DNA of 46,839 nt from an uncultured Akkermansia sp. GTDB taxonomy: Bacteria; Verrucomicrobiota; Verrucomicrobiia; Verrucomicrobiales; Akkermansiaceae. Under the pieces are notes generated by a model. It was not told the DNA's origin, did not search any database, and worked only from the letters and a program-made list of their open reading frames with translations. Below, piece by piece: positions 1 through 8,208 of this stretch. Each line of letters opens with the position of its first letter. The stretch's first letter is position 1. Position numbers and translations under genes: made by a program. The DNA lies in NCBI GenBank assembly GCA_947589295.1, contig CANQBZ010000016.1, forward strand, positions 1-46,839, read 5' to 3'.

Positions 1-261
1 GAGAAGAGCAGCGGGAAGTATAGCCGCAAGTATGACAAGCCTCAGACGCCCTACCAGCGTCTGCTAGCCACACTTAATCCGGAATCAAGGAGATACAAAA
101 AGCTTGTGGCTCAACACGCTGGACTCAATCCTATAAAACTTAGCCGCAAAGTAGAAGAGGCGTTGAGAAAACTCTACGAACACATCAAGCAAGTGAGGCA
201 GCAAAGAGAAGAGACATTTGATGAGCTCACCGCTCAACAAAGTCTTGCAAATGCTGACTAA
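1..261 (+). CDS. Transposase C-terminal fragment (cut by window edge)
   Basis: The first 86 codons are open to a TAA at 259-261 and the start lies outside the window. The fragment carries the motif KYDKPQTPYQRLL, which I associate with the region after the integrase core of DDE transposases (ISNCY/IS1202-like group). The rest is a basic helical tail ending in LANAD. No catalytic residues are in view. It is followed 17 bp later by two tandem terminal-type repeats, as expected for the end of an insertion sequence. Whether the element is intact cannot be told. The family assignment is from memory of the motif. Confidence 0.6.
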   Translation, partial: EKSSGKYSRKYDKPQTPYQRLLATLNPESRRYKKLVAQHAGLNPIKLSRKVEEALRKLYEHIKQVRQQREETFDELTAQQSLANAD

Positions 262-277
262 AATGCTATGCTGTTGG

Positions 278-330
278 GTGACCGTTTATTTTGAGGCATC
301 GGGCTTCGGTGACTTTTATTTTTGAGGCAT
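278..330. repeat. Two tandem 22-bp repeats, probable IS end
   Basis: Copies at 278-299 and 309-330 share the ends GTGAC and TTTTGAGGCAT and differ at a few central bases; they are spaced 31 bp start to start. They lie directly after the transposase fragment, so they are probably the multiple terminal repeats bound by the transposase. The right edge of the element is likely at or shortly after 330. Confidence 0.5.
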
Positions 331-386
331 TACGCAATCTTTTCCCTCAGGCGCACAGCGTTTACCGCGCATGATACAATTTGCAG

Positions 387-415
387 TTGAATCTCTCCGT
401 GACCAAGTGCATAAT
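387..415 (+). promoter_or_regulatory. Promoter for M50 protease gene
   Basis: TTGAAT (387-392), 17-bp spacer, CATAAT (410-415). The predicted transcription start falls on the ATG at 422, which supports that start and a leaderless message. Confidence 0.45.
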
Positions 416-421
416 CCTCCC

Positions 422-1192
422 ATGCAGAGTGAGAGCAGCAGTTCGTGGTGCATCGTATTTAATTTCGCCGGTGTGCCTACCACCATCCACCCGTCATCAT
501 GGCTTGTGCTGCTGATCCTCGGCGGCGCTTTCTGCTCAGACACATCCAGCATACTCCCCGCGCTTCTTTTCACGCTTCTGGGCATGCTCTGTCTGTTGGT
601 GCACGAGTACGGGCATGCTTTCGTGTGCCGCTGGCTGGGCGGCGGTCCCTCAGTCGTGCATATCGCTTCACTTGGCGGCGTGACGAGCAGCGCCTATCCG
701 CCGGCCACGCGCCTTGGACACATCCTCATGGTGCTGGCAGGTCCAGGAGCATCGCTGTTACTGGGCTTGGTAGGAGGGATCATTTTTGGCTTTCTGATCC
801 ACGATGTGCGTGCCGGGGTTCTATTTTCCCTGCTATCACCCCTTCCCGGAGCCTTGGACGCTTCCCCGTGGCTTGAACAGGGAGTGCTTCTGCCGGTGCA
901 GGAGGCTCTGGCAACCAACCTTCTGTCCTACTACCCGTTCATGACCTTTCTCATTCTCTTCGAAATCTGCGTATGGTGGAGCCTTATCAATTTGCTGCCG
1001 ATTTTCCCGCTGGATGGCGGACAGACGCTTCTTCTCATCTCACGCAGCGAGTCTCTCACCGCGTACGTTGGTGTTACCATCTCGGCCGTTCTCGTCGTTA
1101 TCTGCCTTATTCATCTTCTGATTTTCTCATTGCTGCTTGCCATCTATTTCCTTTACCTCAATTACCAATTCTTGCGTTCGCACCGCAGATGA
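422..1192 (+). CDS. M50 family membrane zinc metalloprotease (site-2 protease-like)
   Basis: A 256-residue polytopic protein. Near residue 65 it has the zinc-binding motif HEYGH, and near residue 195 the motif NLLPIFPLDGGQ, whose Asp is the third metal ligand in site-2 proteases. The N-terminus (F-A-G-V-P-T-T-I-H-P-S-S-W) matches the usual start of SREBP-type M50 proteins of the rhomboid-like, non-PDZ class. Such enzymes cut membrane-embedded substrates; the substrate here is unknown. An in-frame ATG at 371 would add 17 residues, but the promoter at 387-415 points to 422. There is no Shine-Dalgarno. The gene sits directly downstream of an IS end. Confidence 0.85.
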   Translation: MQSESSSSWCIVFNFAGVPTTIHPSSWLVLLILGGAFCSDTSSILPALLFTLLGMLCLLVHEYGHAFVCRWLGGGPSVVHIASLGGVTSSAYPPATRLGHILMVLAGPGASLLLGLVGGIIFGFLIHDVRAGVLFSLLSPLPGALDASPWLEQGVLLPVQEALATNLLSYYPFMTFLILFEICVWWSLINLLPIFPLDGGQTLLLISRSESLTAYVGVTISAVLVVICLIHLLIFSLLLAIYFLYLNYQFLRSHRR

Positions 1193-1216
1193 TTGTGCGG
1201 TCCACCGGACGCACAA
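1193..1216 (+). terminator. Hairpin after M50 protease gene
   Basis: TTGTGCG pairs with CGCACAA, with TCC/GGA continuing the stem past a bulged G and a 3-nt loop. It starts right after the stop codon. There is no U tract, so it may be a weak or factor-dependent terminator. Confidence 0.45.
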
Positions 1217-1232
1217 GCTGCTGTATTGAGTC

Positions 1233-1261
1233 TTGACAAGCGCACGCAGATAGTGCATTCT
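1233..1261 (+). promoter_or_regulatory. Promoter for DEAD-box helicase gene
   Basis: Consensus TTGACA (1233-1238), 17-bp spacer, CATTCT (1256-1261). The predicted start of transcription is about 4 nt before the ATG at 1272, so the message would be almost leaderless. Confidence 0.5.
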
Positions 1262-1271
1262 TGGCTCGATT

Positions 1272-3050
1272 ATGACTTTTGCTGAGTTAGGGATATGCCC
1301 GGAAATACTGGAAGCAATCGAGGTGCTAGGGTTTGAGGAACCCTCGCCGATCCAATGTCAAGCCATACCGCCGGCACTTGGCGGAAAGGATGTCGTAGGA
1401 CTCTCTCATACGGGATCAGGAAAAACGCTCGCCTTTACCATACCGGCTTTGGAGAAAATTGAACCGGGATTGCAAAAGCTGCAGGTGTTATGCCTGGCGC
1501 CCACCCGGGAACTGGCCGTGCAGATCAGCCGCGAGGTGGATAAATTGGCTCTCTTTTTAGAGGGAGTTTCCGCCGTACCCATCTACGGCGGCTCCTCCTT
1601 CGGACCGCAACTCGCTGCGCTGCGCCGCGGAACACCCTTTGTCGTCGGCACCCCCGGACGCGTAATGGACCTCATGGAGCAAGGCGAGCTGCGCACAGAC
1701 AAAATCAGCATGCTCATCTTGGACGAGGCCGACGAGATGCTGGATATGGGCTTTGCCGAAGATATCGACCACATCGTGGCGGCGCTGCCAAAGAAACGCC
1801 AGACGCTCTTCTTCTCCGCCACCATGTCGCCGGCAATTCATGCCCTTATCGGCCAACTTTCCGCCGACCCGGAAGAGATATGCATCGAGCGGCCCATACT
1901 CACTGTGCCCACATGCGAGCAAATTGTGTACGAGGTTCTGTTCTCCTCGCGCATTGAGGTGCTCAGCAGACTCATTGAGATGGGACGCATGAAGCGCGGA
2001 CTTGTCTTTGCCAACACCAAACGCGTGGTGGATGACGTGGTAGACGGGCTGCTCTCGCGCGGGTATTCGGTGGACCGGCTGCACGGCGATATGCCTCAAA
2101 CGCTGCGCGAGCGCGTGATGGACTCATACAGGCGGGGCAATTTGAAAGTGCTGGTGGCAACTGACATTGCTGCGCGAGGCTTGGATATCGATGACGTGGA
2201 TGTGGTGGTGAACTTTGAGCTGCCGCGGGAGCCGGAGGATTACGTCCACCGCATCGGCCGCACGGCGAGAGCCGGCAAGCGTGGCAGGGCTGTTTCCTTC
2301 ATCAGTCGGCGCGATTTTTCGATGCTGGGACGCATCGAGCGTTTCATTGGTACGCGATTGCGGCGCGAAAAGGTGATGACGGCTGAGCATGTCGCACAAG
2401 CACGCCGCGAAGCCCTAGTGGATGAAATCATTGACCGGGCACAGCAAACTGGGTCGGAAATACCCGAGGAGCTACGCGATATCGAGTTGCCGGAGGATCA
2501 AATTGTCCGAGCCATGTTCGAACTGCTTGCCCAGCGTGACAGCCGTGAACTGCAAACCATCCCGGAAGATCGTCCCATACGCCGGGAATCCGACTCGTCC
2601 TCAACCCAGGGACGCAAAGAACTAGGCGACACAACCACCCTCTTCCTCAACGCCGGAAAGATGCTGCGCATTCGGCCGAAGGATGTGGCCGGACTGCTTT
2701 ACAACGAAGGCGGGGTACCGCGCGGCAGCATCGGCGACATACGCATCTTCATGAAGCACACTCTCGTGGACGTATCGCGGGATGTAGCGCCTCTACTCAC
2801 GGAGCGTCTGGCGACTTGCTCCCTTTGCGGCTATGAGGTCAATGTGCGCGAGGATCGCGGGCATACAGACGCGCCTATGCCCCTGCGAAACGGGAGACGC
2901 CGCACACCCGCCCGCAGTGAACGGGAGCGCGAAAGCAACCACCGTCCCTCTCCCTCACCGCGCCGCCGCTCATCCCGAACCAGCAGTGCTCATGCGCCGG
3001 CTCAAACTCCCTTTTACGGCAAATTTTCCCGCCGCCGCAACCGCGGCTGA
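1272..3050 (+). CDS. deaD: DEAD-box ATP-dependent RNA helicase, DeaD/CsdA type
   Basis: 592 residues. All helicase motifs are visible: Q motif (EPSPIQ), Walker A SHTGSGKT (45-52), PTRELAVQ, TPGR, DEAD (about 152), SAT, LVFANTK, ATDIAARGLDI and HRIGRTARAGKRG. About residues 450-525 form a DbpA/CsdA-type RNA-binding domain (AGKMLRIRPKDVAGLL, GSIGDIRIF). A basic Arg/Ser/Pro-rich tail follows. Members unwind structured RNA in ribosome assembly, mRNA decay and cold adaptation. The gene appears monocistronic: it has its own promoter, and the next gene also has one. Confidence 0.93.
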   Translation: MTFAELGICPEILEAIEVLGFEEPSPIQCQAIPPALGGKDVVGLSHTGSGKTLAFTIPALEKIEPGLQKLQVLCLAPTRELAVQISREVDKLALFLEGVSAVPIYGGSSFGPQLAALRRGTPFVVGTPGRVMDLMEQGELRTDKISMLILDEADEMLDMGFAEDIDHIVAALPKKRQTLFFSATMSPAIHALIGQLSADPEEICIERPILTVPTCEQIVYEVLFSSRIEVLSRLIEMGRMKRGLVFANTKRVVDDVVDGLLSRGYSVDRLHGDMPQTLRERVMDSYRRGNLKVLVATDIAARGLDIDDVDVVVNFELPREPEDYVHRIGRTARAGKRGRAVSFISRRDFSMLGRIERFIGTRLRREKVMTAEHVAQARREALVDEIIDRAQQTGSEIPEELRDIELPEDQIVRAMFELLAQRDSRELQTIPEDRPIRRESDSSSTQGRKELGDTTTLFLNAGKMLRIRPKDVAGLLYNEGGVPRGSIGDIRIFMKHTLVDVSRDVAPLLTERLATCSLCGYEVNVREDRGHTDAPMPLRNGRRRTPARSERERESNHRPSPSPRRRSSRTSSAHAPAQTPFYGKFSRRRNRG

Positions 3051-3085
3051 CGCCCGTGCATGACGCGCGAGCTGGCGATTCAGAC

Positions 3086-3113
3086 TTGCATGAGCGGGCT
3101 TTTGGCGTAGAAT
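3086..3113 (+). promoter_or_regulatory. Promoter for SurA/PpiD-like gene
   Basis: TTGCAT (3086-3091), 16-bp spacer, TAGAAT (3108-3113). The leader to the ATG at 3172 would be about 50 nt. Confidence 0.45.
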
Positions 3114-3171
3114 AAGCACGCGGGCGGGCGTTGCGCGCCTTTGTGCCCTCTCCATTTCTCTCGAATCTTCC

Positions 3172-4938
3172 ATGAATATACTCGAATTCATCCGCCGCAA
3201 CTCGCTGCTCGTTCTCATCGTCATTGTTGGCGTGGGGGCGGGACTTGTGATGATGGACTACAGTGGAAAGGGCAGCGCTTTCTCCCGCGATTTCTACGTC
3301 CGCGTAGGCAGTACAAACTACAGCTACCCGGAAACGGCTGCTCTCGGCGAAAATGGCGCACAATTTCTCTCCTCTCTCTATTCCGCCACACGGGATTTGG
3401 CTGGCTCCCCGGATGCCAATAGCGATGGCTCCATCTCCCCGGATGAGCAAACGGCCTTCCTCGCCTGGCAGCGCGAACACCCGGATATTACGAATCTGCT
3501 CGGACAACTCAACGACCTTTACTCCAGCTGGCACTACGGTGTAGCCAGCGATGGCGCTGTCAATGTGGCCGTCAACCGTGCCCTGTTGAAAGCCGAGGCC
3601 GAAGCTCTGGGAATTTACCCCACGGAGGCGCAAATCGACCGCTACCTGCGTACCATGCAGACCTTCAAAAATGCTGACGGCAGCTTCAACACCGAGCTTT
3701 ACCGCAGACTCACTGGGTTCCGCCACGGAAGCCCCAACCGGGTGCAGGAGGAGTCTTTCCGCAGCGTTGTAGCGGACATGATGGTGTGGGAGAGCTTGCA
3801 CAGCTTGCTAAGCGCCGAGGTAAGCTACGATGCCGAGGTGCAGGAGCAGCTGATCAATGCGTTCACTCAAACCATAAGCGGTCTCACTGCCTGGCTCCCA
3901 CGCGGGGCGGTGAAAAAACCAGCTCCGCCCTCGGAGGAGCAGGTCCGCGAATTTTGGGAAACTCACAAGCAGAATTATAAAAGCGCGGAGCGACGAATCG
4001 TCTCTGTGTACACCCTTGCGCCGACTGCCGATAGCAATATGGAAAATTTGCTCTACACGACGGATGCGCTCATGCAAGAGCTCTCCCAGGCGAATGGGCG
4101 CGGTCTGGATGAACTGCTGCAGTCGGCCGCTCAAAATCCGGAGTTCGACTCATTTACTTACAAGGAAAAGGATGGGAGTACGCACCGCTCCTACGGTCCA
4201 TGCTCACAGGAAGAGCTCAGCAAGTTAATCGCCGATGTCGTGTCCCACGAAGGAATGGACTCCCCACTTTCCCAGATCGCCTTTGATGAGGTGGCCGATG
4301 CCCCGACTCCCGCTGCTTACGATGCTGCCAAAGCCGCTGGCGATGCAGAACGCGCACTGAGCATCCGCCACATCCGCGGCTTTTACACAACCAAGGATGA
4401 CAAGCTCAAGCTCATACGCATTGACGCTGTCGAGCCTCCTGCCGTGCTGCCCTACGAACAAGCGCGCGACTTGGCCCGGGCGGATTTGGAAGCGCAACTG
4501 GAGGATGAAGCGCTTGGTCAGACTGCTCGGAAGCTGGCGGATGACATGACAAAGGCCATCCCGGAAAAAGGGTTGAAAGGGGCTTTTGAACTCGCCACGG
4601 CCGTCGGCGCCGAGGTACAAAACTTCGGCCCCATTGACATCGCACGCTTGGATGCTCCCTTGCCGGAGGGAATGAGCACAGTTGAACTGCTCAGTACGAA
4701 GAGCGGCCACTTGACCGCACCAAACGTCCTGCCAACCGGCGCCCGCATCAGCGCCGTCACCGAGCGCACGGTAGAGGATTCCCCCACCCTCAGTATGCAA
4801 AAACGGCTCTTTGTGCTGCCGTCCGAAAATGCACGCCTGCGCGAGCAAATGATTCGCGAATGGCAAAACGCCGCTTTCTCGCGCTTCCAAGTGCAACTCG
4901 CACCCGGCGTGCGTACCTCCGCTTCCAAGGCGGAATAA
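3172..4938 (+). CDS. Membrane-anchored SurA/PpiD-like periplasmic chaperone
   Basis: 588 residues. An N-terminal signal anchor (about 10-28) is followed by a periplasmic body. Residues about 125-225 resemble the SurA N-terminal helical chaperone domain (ALGIYPTEAQIDRYLR; QEESFRSVVADMMVWESL), and PSEEQVREFWETHKQNYK starts a second SurA/PpiD-like segment. I do not see a convincing parvulin isomerase core, so it may be a chaperone without isomerase activity. Residues 81-92 (DANSDGSISPDE) are a textbook EF-hand calcium loop, which is unusual in this family. Likely role: folding or escort of outer-membrane and periplasmic proteins. The downstream transporter starts 6 bp after the stop, so they are co-transcribed. 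Confidence 0.7.
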   Translation: MNILEFIRRNSLLVLIVIVGVGAGLVMMDYSGKGSAFSRDFYVRVGSTNYSYPETAALGENGAQFLSSLYSATRDLAGSPDANSDGSISPDEQTAFLAWQREHPDITNLLGQLNDLYSSWHYGVASDGAVNVAVNRALLKAEAEALGIYPTEAQIDRYLRTMQTFKNADGSFNTELYRRLTGFRHGSPNRVQEESFRSVVADMMVWESLHSLLSAEVSYDAEVQEQLINAFTQTISGLTAWLPRGAVKKPAPPSEEQVREFWETHKQNYKSAERRIVSVYTLAPTADSNMENLLYTTDALMQELSQANGRGLDELLQSAAQNPEFDSFTYKEKDGSTHRSYGPCSQEELSKLIADVVSHEGMDSPLSQIAFDEVADAPTPAAYDAAKAAGDAERALSIRHIRGFYTTKDDKLKLIRIDAVEPPAVLPYEQARDLARADLEAQLEDEALGQTARKLADDMTKAIPEKGLKGAFELATAVGAEVQNFGPIDIARLDAPLPEGMSTVELLSTKSGHLTAPNVLPTGARISAVTERTVEDSPTLSMQKRLFVLPSENARLREQMIREWQNAAFSRFQVQLAPGVRTSASKAE

Positions 4939-4944
4939 GCCGGT

Positions 4945-6576
4945 ATGCCCCTTCCTCCGCAGACAAAGTACATCATCGGTAATGAGGCGTGCGAACGCTT
5001 CAGCTTTTACGGCATGCGCAGCATTCTCACGCTGTACATGCTCAGTGTGCTGGCCATGAGCGAAAGCGCCGTGGTGACGGTGGGTCACCTCTTCAATGCA
5101 GGCATCTATGTGCTGCCGCTCGTGGGCGCATGGCTCGCGGATCGCTTTTTCGGCCGCTACCGCATGATTCTTTATGTGTCTCTTTTTTACTGCCTGGGAC
5201 ACGGAATCTTGGCCACAACAGACATGGTCGGCAGTCTGGAAGTCCGCCGTTGGATTCTCTTTGTCGGGCTCTTCGTCATCGCCCTTGGCGCCGGCGGCAT
5301 CAAACCCTGCGTCTCCGCCTTCGTGGGCGACCAAGCCGAAGGGAGCGACAGCCAGACGATGACGCGCCTGTACGCTGCATTCTATTGGTCCATCAACTTG
5401 GGTTCCTTCTTCTCCTTTCTGGTCATTCCCTGGGTGCGCCAGAACTGGGGCTACAGCTGGGCCTTTGCCATCCCCGGCATCTTTATGGCCATAGCGACCT
5501 TCATCTTCTGGCGGGGACGACGCTCCTACCGCCACCGAAACCCCTCCGACCCCCTCTTCGTTCCTTCCCTCATCACCCGTCTGCTGCACGGTTCAACCGC
5601 AGCGGAGCAACACTACGGCAAGGACGTCATGCAGCAAACGCGCCGCACGCTGCGCACCGCAGGGACCTGCCTTCTGCTGCTCCTTGCGCTTGTCGGCATG
5701 GTCACAGGAATCTACATGGGTGCGACTGAATTGGCCTTACGCGGGGGCTCAGGAGAGATGGGGGCATCACTGTGGGCCCTCGGAGCCGTGATGCTGTTGC
5801 TTGCAGCCCTCGGTCTGCAAACGTTGCGCTTGGCTGCCAAAAAACGCGCGGATCATTTTCTGGGCATTCTGGGCACGCGTCTTTTCTGCGGAGCAGAGCA
5901 AATGCGCCGCAGCTTCTCCGCTCCCCGCATCACTGAAACTTACAATCTGCTGCGTGTCCTCCTCGTTTTCCTCATGATCATCCCCTTCTGGAGCCTCTTC
6001 GACCAAACCATGTCCAGCTGGGTGCTCCAAGGAGAAAAAATGCAGCCTCTCACCCTTTCCCGCAGCGAGTCGGTGAGCTTTGTGTTCGGGGCGGAGGAAA
6101 TGCAAAGCATCAACCCGCTCTTCGTGATGACACTCGTCCCCCTCGTCACCCTTTTGATCTACCCGCGCATCGGACGCTGGGCGAAGCCATTGCGCCGAAT
6201 GGGCTGCGGTATCGTACTCGCCGGCGTTTCCTACCTCTCCGTCGCCGCCATCCAATCCATGCTCGACTCCGGCGCCCAGCTCTCCATCCTCTGGCAAGCC
6301 ATCCCCTACCTCCTCCTCACCATCTCCGAAATCCTCGTCAGCACCACCGGTCTCGAATACGCCTACACCGCCGCCGGACCCAACCTCAAAAGCATCGTCT
6401 CCGGCTTCTGGTTCCTCACCAGCACCCTCGGCAACTTCCTCGTCATCTACCTCACTCACCTCGTCGGCAACCCCGCCGCTGCCTCCACCTTCCTCTTCTA
6501 CGCCCTGATGAGCCTCTGCATCGGCGCTCTCTTCCTTTGGGTCACTTCCCGCAAGTTCTTCCGACAGACTCCCTGA
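4945..6576 (+). CDS. POT/PTR2 family proton-coupled oligopeptide transporter
   Basis: 543 residues, about 12-14 hydrophobic segments. The N-terminus has the family signature GNEACERFSFYGMRS with the proton-coupling ExxER motif, and FYWSINLGSFFS matches the second PTR2 signature. The protein imports di- and tripeptides, or related compounds, with protons across the inner membrane. It starts 6 bp after the chaperone gene, without an obvious Shine-Dalgarno, suggesting translational coupling. The 3' third is unusually rich in C-ending codons. A clear terminator follows. Confidence 0.9.
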   Translation: MPLPPQTKYIIGNEACERFSFYGMRSILTLYMLSVLAMSESAVVTVGHLFNAGIYVLPLVGAWLADRFFGRYRMILYVSLFYCLGHGILATTDMVGSLEVRRWILFVGLFVIALGAGGIKPCVSAFVGDQAEGSDSQTMTRLYAAFYWSINLGSFFSFLVIPWVRQNWGYSWAFAIPGIFMAIATFIFWRGRRSYRHRNPSDPLFVPSLITRLLHGSTAAEQHYGKDVMQQTRRTLRTAGTCLLLLLALVGMVTGIYMGATELALRGGSGEMGASLWALGAVMLLLAALGLQTLRLAAKKRADHFLGILGTRLFCGAEQMRRSFSAPRITETYNLLRVLLVFLMIIPFWSLFDQTMSSWVLQGEKMQPLTLSRSESVSFVFGAEEMQSINPLFVMTLVPLVTLLIYPRIGRWAKPLRRMGCGIVLAGVSYLSVAAIQSMLDSGAQLSILWQAIPYLLLTISEILVSTTGLEYAYTAAGPNLKSIVSGFWFLTSTLGNFLVIYLTHLVGNPAAASTFLFYALMSLCIGALFLWVTSRKFFRQTP

Positions 6577-6589
6577 CGATTTGGCGAGC

Positions 6590-6620
6590 TTCTCGCTCAA
6601 GGCGAGAAATTATTTAATTT
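6590..6620 (+). terminator. Rho-independent terminator after POT transporter
   Basis: TTCTCGC (6590-6596) pairs with GCGAGAA (6602-6608) over a 5-nt loop; an A/T-rich tail follows. Confidence 0.65.
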
Positions 6621-6660
6621 CCCTCATGATTCTCAATCAGCGCATTGCAGGCATTAATCA

Positions 6661-6780
6661 AATAATATAATTTAAATTATAATAATTTTGATTATATTCA
6701 TTGTCGCTTCCTTCATCAAAAAAAAAAACGCAGGATGTCATACTTTCCTCTTGTAATATAATTTTAATTATGATAATTTC
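6661..6780 (+). promoter_or_regulatory. Duplicated AT-rich promoter/operator region before DUF234 ATPase
   Basis: Two related copies of about 40 bp occur here. Each has a dyad: ATAATTTAAATTAT (6667-6680, perfect palindrome) and ATAATTTTAATTAT (6758-6771). The second copy also holds TTGTAA (6751-6756), 17 bp, TAATTT (6774-6779), a possible promoter. An A10 tract lies between them. The dyads could be binding sites for a regulator. Base composition differs sharply from the flanks. Confidence 0.4.
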
Positions 6781-6801
6781 ATTTATATAAATTAGGACAA
6801 A

Positions 6802-8202
6802 ATGAAATTTATCGGACGCAGTCGGGAACTCCGTGATTTGGAACGCCAATACAGGAAGAAAGCCTCCTTTGTCATCGTATACGGACGGCGAAGGATTGGG
6901 AAAACGGAGCTGATACATGAGTTCATCAAGGGGAAGGATGCACTGTATTATCTGGCGACGGAGGGGAGCGAAGCACAAAACATGGCGGAGTTAGCGCAGG
7001 GTATAGCAGAGTTTTCCGGGGAGAGCTACATGAGCGGCGTTGAATTCAGGGACTGGCAAAGTCTCTTTGAGGCCTTTGCGCGGGTGAAGACCAAACGCTC
7101 CAAGATTCTCGTGATTGACGAGTTCCCCTACCTGGCGAACGCCAATCGCGCGTTTCCCTCAATCTTTCAGAAAGCGTGGGACAACACGCTGAAGCGGAGC
7201 AACACGATGGTCATCCTGTGCGGGTCGTACATCAACATGATGAAAAAGCTCACGTTAGCCTCTTCGAGTCCGTTGTACGGTCGCAGCACGGGGCAGATTC
7301 ACCTGTCGCCGCTGAGTTTTGACGAGATACGGGAAGCGCGGAAGGGGCAAAAGTTCAGTGATGCCGTTGAGGAATACGCGGTGACGGGCGGAGTGCCGAA
7401 ATACATGGAATTCTTCGCCAATCGGAATACGCTGAGCAAAAACATCAGCGAAGAGATCCTCAACAAAAACGGCTTTCTCTACGATGAACCGCGCTTTCTG
7501 CTGAGCAGTGACGTGAAAGAACCTCTGAATTACTACGACATCCTACGCACGATTGCACAGGGAGAACACAGAATCTCCGACATCGGGGCAAAGCTCCGTA
7601 CGCCCGTGTCACACCTCACGCAGTACATGGACACCCTGCGCGGACTCTATCTGGTCGAGAAGAGGGTGCCCGTCACCGAAAATAATCCGGAGAAGAGCCG
7701 CAAGGGACTCTACGTCATTCGTGATGTCTTCATGCGCTTTTGGTTTCGTTTTGTGCTTCCCAATCGGGGCAAGCTGGAGATGGGCAATATCCGTGAGGTG
7801 GAAAAAATCATCTCCGCCCACTTCATCGACAGTCACGTTTCTTTCATTTATGAAGAAATATGCCGCAGCATCCTGCCCCGGCTGTGCGGACGCGGCAAGA
7901 TTCCCCTTGTTCCGTCGGCCATCGGCTCATACTGGGACAAAAGGAATGAAATTGACGTGGTGGCTCTCGATCACGCGAACAAGCGCCTCTTCGCCGCAGA
8001 ATGCAAGTATTTCAACGATAGAAAACTCGTCGGCAAAGACATTTACCGGGAACTCCGCGAAAAATGCGAACGCGCCAACTTCCCGGACTACCGCATCTGC
8101 TACGGACTCTTCTCCAAAAGCGGGTTTACGGAGGAAATGAAAACGCTGGCAGCGCGCGAGAAGAACGTGTACCTCATTCACGGCGACCGCCTGCTGCGCT
8201 GA
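6802..8202 (+). CDS. AAA+ ATPase of the ATPase_2/DUF234 family
   Basis: 466 residues. The N-terminus is an archaeal-type P-loop ATPase: Walker A GRRRIGKT (28-35), Walker B LVIDE (about 103-107) and a sensor-like LCGSY. Residues about 265-330 look like a winged-helix segment. The C-terminus holds EIDVVALD and FAAECKYF, the spaced D and E-x-K pattern of a PD-(D/E)xK nuclease-like fold as known for DUF234. The function of the family is not established. Unlike its neighbours the gene has a Shine-Dalgarno-like AGGA before the ATG and an AT-rich leader, so it is probably acquired. It converges on the GH2 gene with a 6-bp gap. Confidence 0.85.
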   Translation: MKFIGRSRELRDLERQYRKKASFVIVYGRRRIGKTELIHEFIKGKDALYYLATEGSEAQNMAELAQGIAEFSGESYMSGVEFRDWQSLFEAFARVKTKRSKILVIDEFPYLANANRAFPSIFQKAWDNTLKRSNTMVILCGSYINMMKKLTLASSSPLYGRSTGQIHLSPLSFDEIREARKGQKFSDAVEEYAVTGGVPKYMEFFANRNTLSKNISEEILNKNGFLYDEPRFLLSSDVKEPLNYYDILRTIAQGEHRISDIGAKLRTPVSHLTQYMDTLRGLYLVEKRVPVTENNPEKSRKGLYVIRDVFMRFWFRFVLPNRGKLEMGNIREVEKIISAHFIDSHVSFIYEEICRSILPRLCGRGKIPLVPSAIGSYWDKRNEIDVVALDHANKRLFAAECKYFNDRKLVGKDIYRELREKCERANFPDYRICYGLFSKSGFTEEMKTLAAREKNVYLIHGDRLLR

Positions 8203-8208
8203 GGGCAC

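Noticed and set aside
4225..5589. Long minus-strand open frame (454 codons)
   Set aside because: It lies antisense to the SurA-like and POT genes, which have clear family motifs; the frame is an effect of GC-rich codon use.
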